Source: an uncultured Carnobacteriaceae bacterium (GTDB lineage: Bacteria; Bacillota; Bacilli; Lactobacillales; Aerococcaceae). Taken from it: a stretch of 16,685 bases of DNA. Under the pieces are notes generated by a model, which worked only from the letters and a program-made list of their open reading frames with translations, had not been told where the DNA came from and did no database searches. The position numbers were made by a program, and so were the translations under genes. The stretch's first letter is position 1; every line of letters begins with the position of its first letter. Below are positions 15,529 to 16,685 of this stretch, in pieces. The stretch lies in contig CALHVK010000114.1 in the NCBI GenBank assembly GCA_938039195.1, positions 1 through 16,685 of the forward strand, given 5' to 3'.

Positions 15529-16002
15529 TTAAATTTCTGGGTAGATATCTTCCACAGATTTTTCTGGGTCAATCACGATGAATAAGTTACCGTGAGAACC
15601 AATTGCTGAACTTTGGTATTTGTTGTCATTTCCATCTTCATCTACTGGGCTGTATGGGAAATAAACACGATCTTTATCAACAATTACATCTGATTTTGGA
15701 TGATTTCCATCAACATATAAAATATCCATTAATTCGATATCGCTGTATTTTTTAACGCGTTCGAACATACCTAATTCTAAACCACCTAAGTTGATGTCTT
15801 CTGACATAACGTGGTCTGCTTCAGGGAAGATTTCGATACGTAATGATTCACATGGGTGAATTTCTTGGAATTCTCCGCCGTTAATACGACCAAATGATGT
15901 AGTAACTTTTTTAATCCATAAGTCACCAATCAAACGACGATTAATCGTCCATGTTTCTCCATTTCTAAATACAAAACGTAAACCTGACATAACCTTTTTC
16001 AT
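15529..16002 (-). CDS. Unrecognised small acidic cytoplasmic protein (157 residues)
   Basis: I do not recognise a family. The protein has 157 residues and is acidic, about 28 Asp/Glu against 18 Lys/Arg. It has one cysteine (Cys51), no signal peptide, no membrane segment and no coiled coil that I can see. The alternating hydrophobic pattern suggests mainly beta structure. Possible landmarks are FRNGETWTI (12-20), SFGRINGGEF (36-45), and an Asp/Asn-rich stretch VDEDGNDNKY (120-129). It is very probably a real gene: AAGGAG sits at a normal distance before the ATG, a promoter (TTGAAT-17-TATTAT) precedes it, and a perfect terminator follows 10 bases after the stop. It therefore forms a single-gene unit between cca and glgA. 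Codon use looks like that of its neighbours. No function is assigned, and a link to glycogen metabolism is only positional. Confidence 0.85.
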   Translation of the reverse strand: MKKVMSGLRFVFRNGETWTINRRLIGDLWIKKVTTSFGRINGGEFQEIHPCESLRIEIFPEADHVMSEDINLGGLELGMFERVKKYSDIELMDILYVDGNHPKSDVIVDKDRVYFPYSPVDEDGNDNKYQSSAIGSHGNLFIVIDPEKSVEDIYPEI

Positions 16003-16042
16003 ATAGGGTCACTCCTTAAAATAAATTATTGCTTACAAAATG

Positions 16043-16071
16043 ATAATACCATTGAAACGCCTTTCATTCAA
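16043..16071 (-). promoter_or_regulatory. Promoter and operator-like inverted repeat of the 157-residue protein gene
   Basis: On the minus strand TTGAAT (16066-16071) and TATTAT (16043-16048) are 17 bases apart, giving a start near 16036, about 34 bases before the ATG. The spacer contains TGAAAGGCGTTTCA (16053-16066 on the minus strand), a 5-4-5 inverted repeat with the size and arms of a cre site. Its central CG is one base off the consensus, so CcpA binding is uncertain; another LacI-family regulator is possible. Confidence 0.5.
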
Positions 16072-16126
16072 GAGTTATCATCATTTAAATAGTTTTCAAA
16101 ATAATGTTTTTCATTTCATTGTAAAT

Positions 16127-16685
16127 TTATTTACTTTCATTGAAATTGTTTCTAATCCATGAAACAATTTCTGCATTTTCATTTAACAATCTACCAGAAA
16201 GAATTTCTGATTGAAGTGCTTGTAATACTTCACCAATGATTGGGCCCATCTTCTCTAAGCCAAGTGCTTCTTTCACTCCAAAACCATCAATTTGAATGTC
16301 TTTCATGGAGCGAATTGGTAACTGTTGATACACAGCCTTCATCTCTTCTAGTTGCTCTACTCGCCCAATTCCTGGTAATAATTGTTCCACTTCAATAGAT
16401 AAGTCTTCTGGACAATCATACGCTAAAAATGCATCCCAATCTCTTTCAAGACGCGCTAGTAATGTTTGATAGCCCGTTAATATAGTAGAAATTTGTTCAT
16501 TGGATGATTTCCAATTTTTCAATACTTTTCTAAGCGTTGAAGAATCGAATTGTTCATAATAAGCAAATAAAATCCACGCCTGAGTAATACTGATAGCATC
16601 TAATGGAAATTCGCCAATCTTTATCAGTGTGTCCTTTGCTTTGTTAAAATCAGGACAAGAATGATAGAGTTCACTTTCTACAAAA
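16127..16685 (-). CDS. cca: CCA-adding enzyme (tRNA nucleotidyltransferase), C-terminal part
   Basis: The frame stays open from the stop at 16127 to the window edge, giving the last 186 codons of a protein of about 400 residues that adds or repairs the 3' CCA end of tRNAs. What is visible is the helical C-terminal body and tail domain of the class II bacterial enzyme. The end PIRSMKDIQIDGFGV...LGLEKMGPIIGEVL with a following LNENAEIVSWI matches the conserved tail of Firmicute Cca proteins. The catalytic head (GGxVRD and DxD motifs) lies beyond the window, so the assignment rests on the tail and on context: cca is a neighbour of dinG-ypmB-aspB-asnS in Bacillus. The TTG at 16520-16522 is an internal leucine codon, not a start. 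No clear terminator follows. Confidence 0.85.
   Translation of the reverse strand, partial: FVESELYHSCPDFNKAKDTLIKIGEFPLDAISITQAWILFAYYEQFDSSTLRKVLKNWKSSNEQISTILTGYQTLLARLERDWDAFLAYDCPEDLSIEVEQLLPGIGRVEQLEEMKAVYQQLPIRSMKDIQIDGFGVKEALGLEKMGPIIGEVLQALQSEILSGRLLNENAEIVSWIRNNFNESK

Noticed and set aside
15618..15645. EF-hand-like calcium loop in the 157-residue protein (DEDGNDN)
   Set aside because: The Asp spacing does not match DxDxDG and no flanking helices are evident.
16520..16522. Separate 131-residue gene starting at a TTG
   Set aside because: The frame is open to the window edge and the upstream residues continue the CCA-adding enzyme, so this is an internal leucine codon.
1..16685. Mobile elements, CRISPR arrays, tRNA or rRNA genes, phage or defence systems
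   Set aside because: No transposase, integrase, array-like repeats, structural RNA sequence or defence-family motif was seen; nearly all the DNA is accounted for by metabolic and housekeeping genes.

Overview
The window is AT-rich (by eye, high-30s % G+C), densely coded chromosomal DNA with strong AGGAGG-type ribosome binding sites and intrinsic terminators, typical of a low-GC Firmicute. Gene order and protein types (class II CCA-adding enzyme, a DnaQ-DinG fusion, TseB/YpmB, AspB, AsnS and a GlgC/GlgD pair) point to Lactobacillales. A Carnobacteriaceae/Granulicatella-like host is my best guess, but it rests on gene content and not on a database match.

Right edge (15491-16685, minus strand): the C-terminal part of the tRNA CCA-adding enzyme (cca), then an unrecognised 157-residue protein with its own promoter, an operator-like inverted repeat and a strong terminator. 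Middle (5177-15445): a glycogen synthesis and breakdown locus in two blocks. glgA-glgP (minus) starts at a promoter near 15425. It converges on an intracellular GH13 alpha-glucan hydrolase (plus, 9644-11488), and the two share a bidirectional hairpin terminator. The hydrolase is divergent from glgB-glgC-glgD (minus), which ends at a strong terminator near 5195. Left part (1-5160, minus): dinG, ypmB/tseB, aspB and the 5' part of asnS, a housekeeping cluster also found in Bacillus subtilis.

The glycogen genes form a full cycle. GlgC with GlgD makes ADP-glucose from glucose-1-phosphate and ATP, GlgA polymerises it, and GlgB adds alpha-1,6 branches. GlgP releases glucose-1-phosphate from chain ends, and the GH13 enzyme probably hydrolyses limit dextrins or maltodextrins. 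Phosphoglucomutase is not in the window. In B. subtilis, cca is separated from dinG by birA and panBCD; here the glycogen locus lies in that interval.

I found no mobile element, CRISPR array, tRNA or rRNA gene, phage gene, or novel defence or biosynthetic system. The least explained items are the 157-residue protein and several regulatory structures: a 16-bp palindrome before dinG, a hairpin plus two cre-like half sites in the glgB leader, and near-identical direct repeats at the glgB and glgA promoters.
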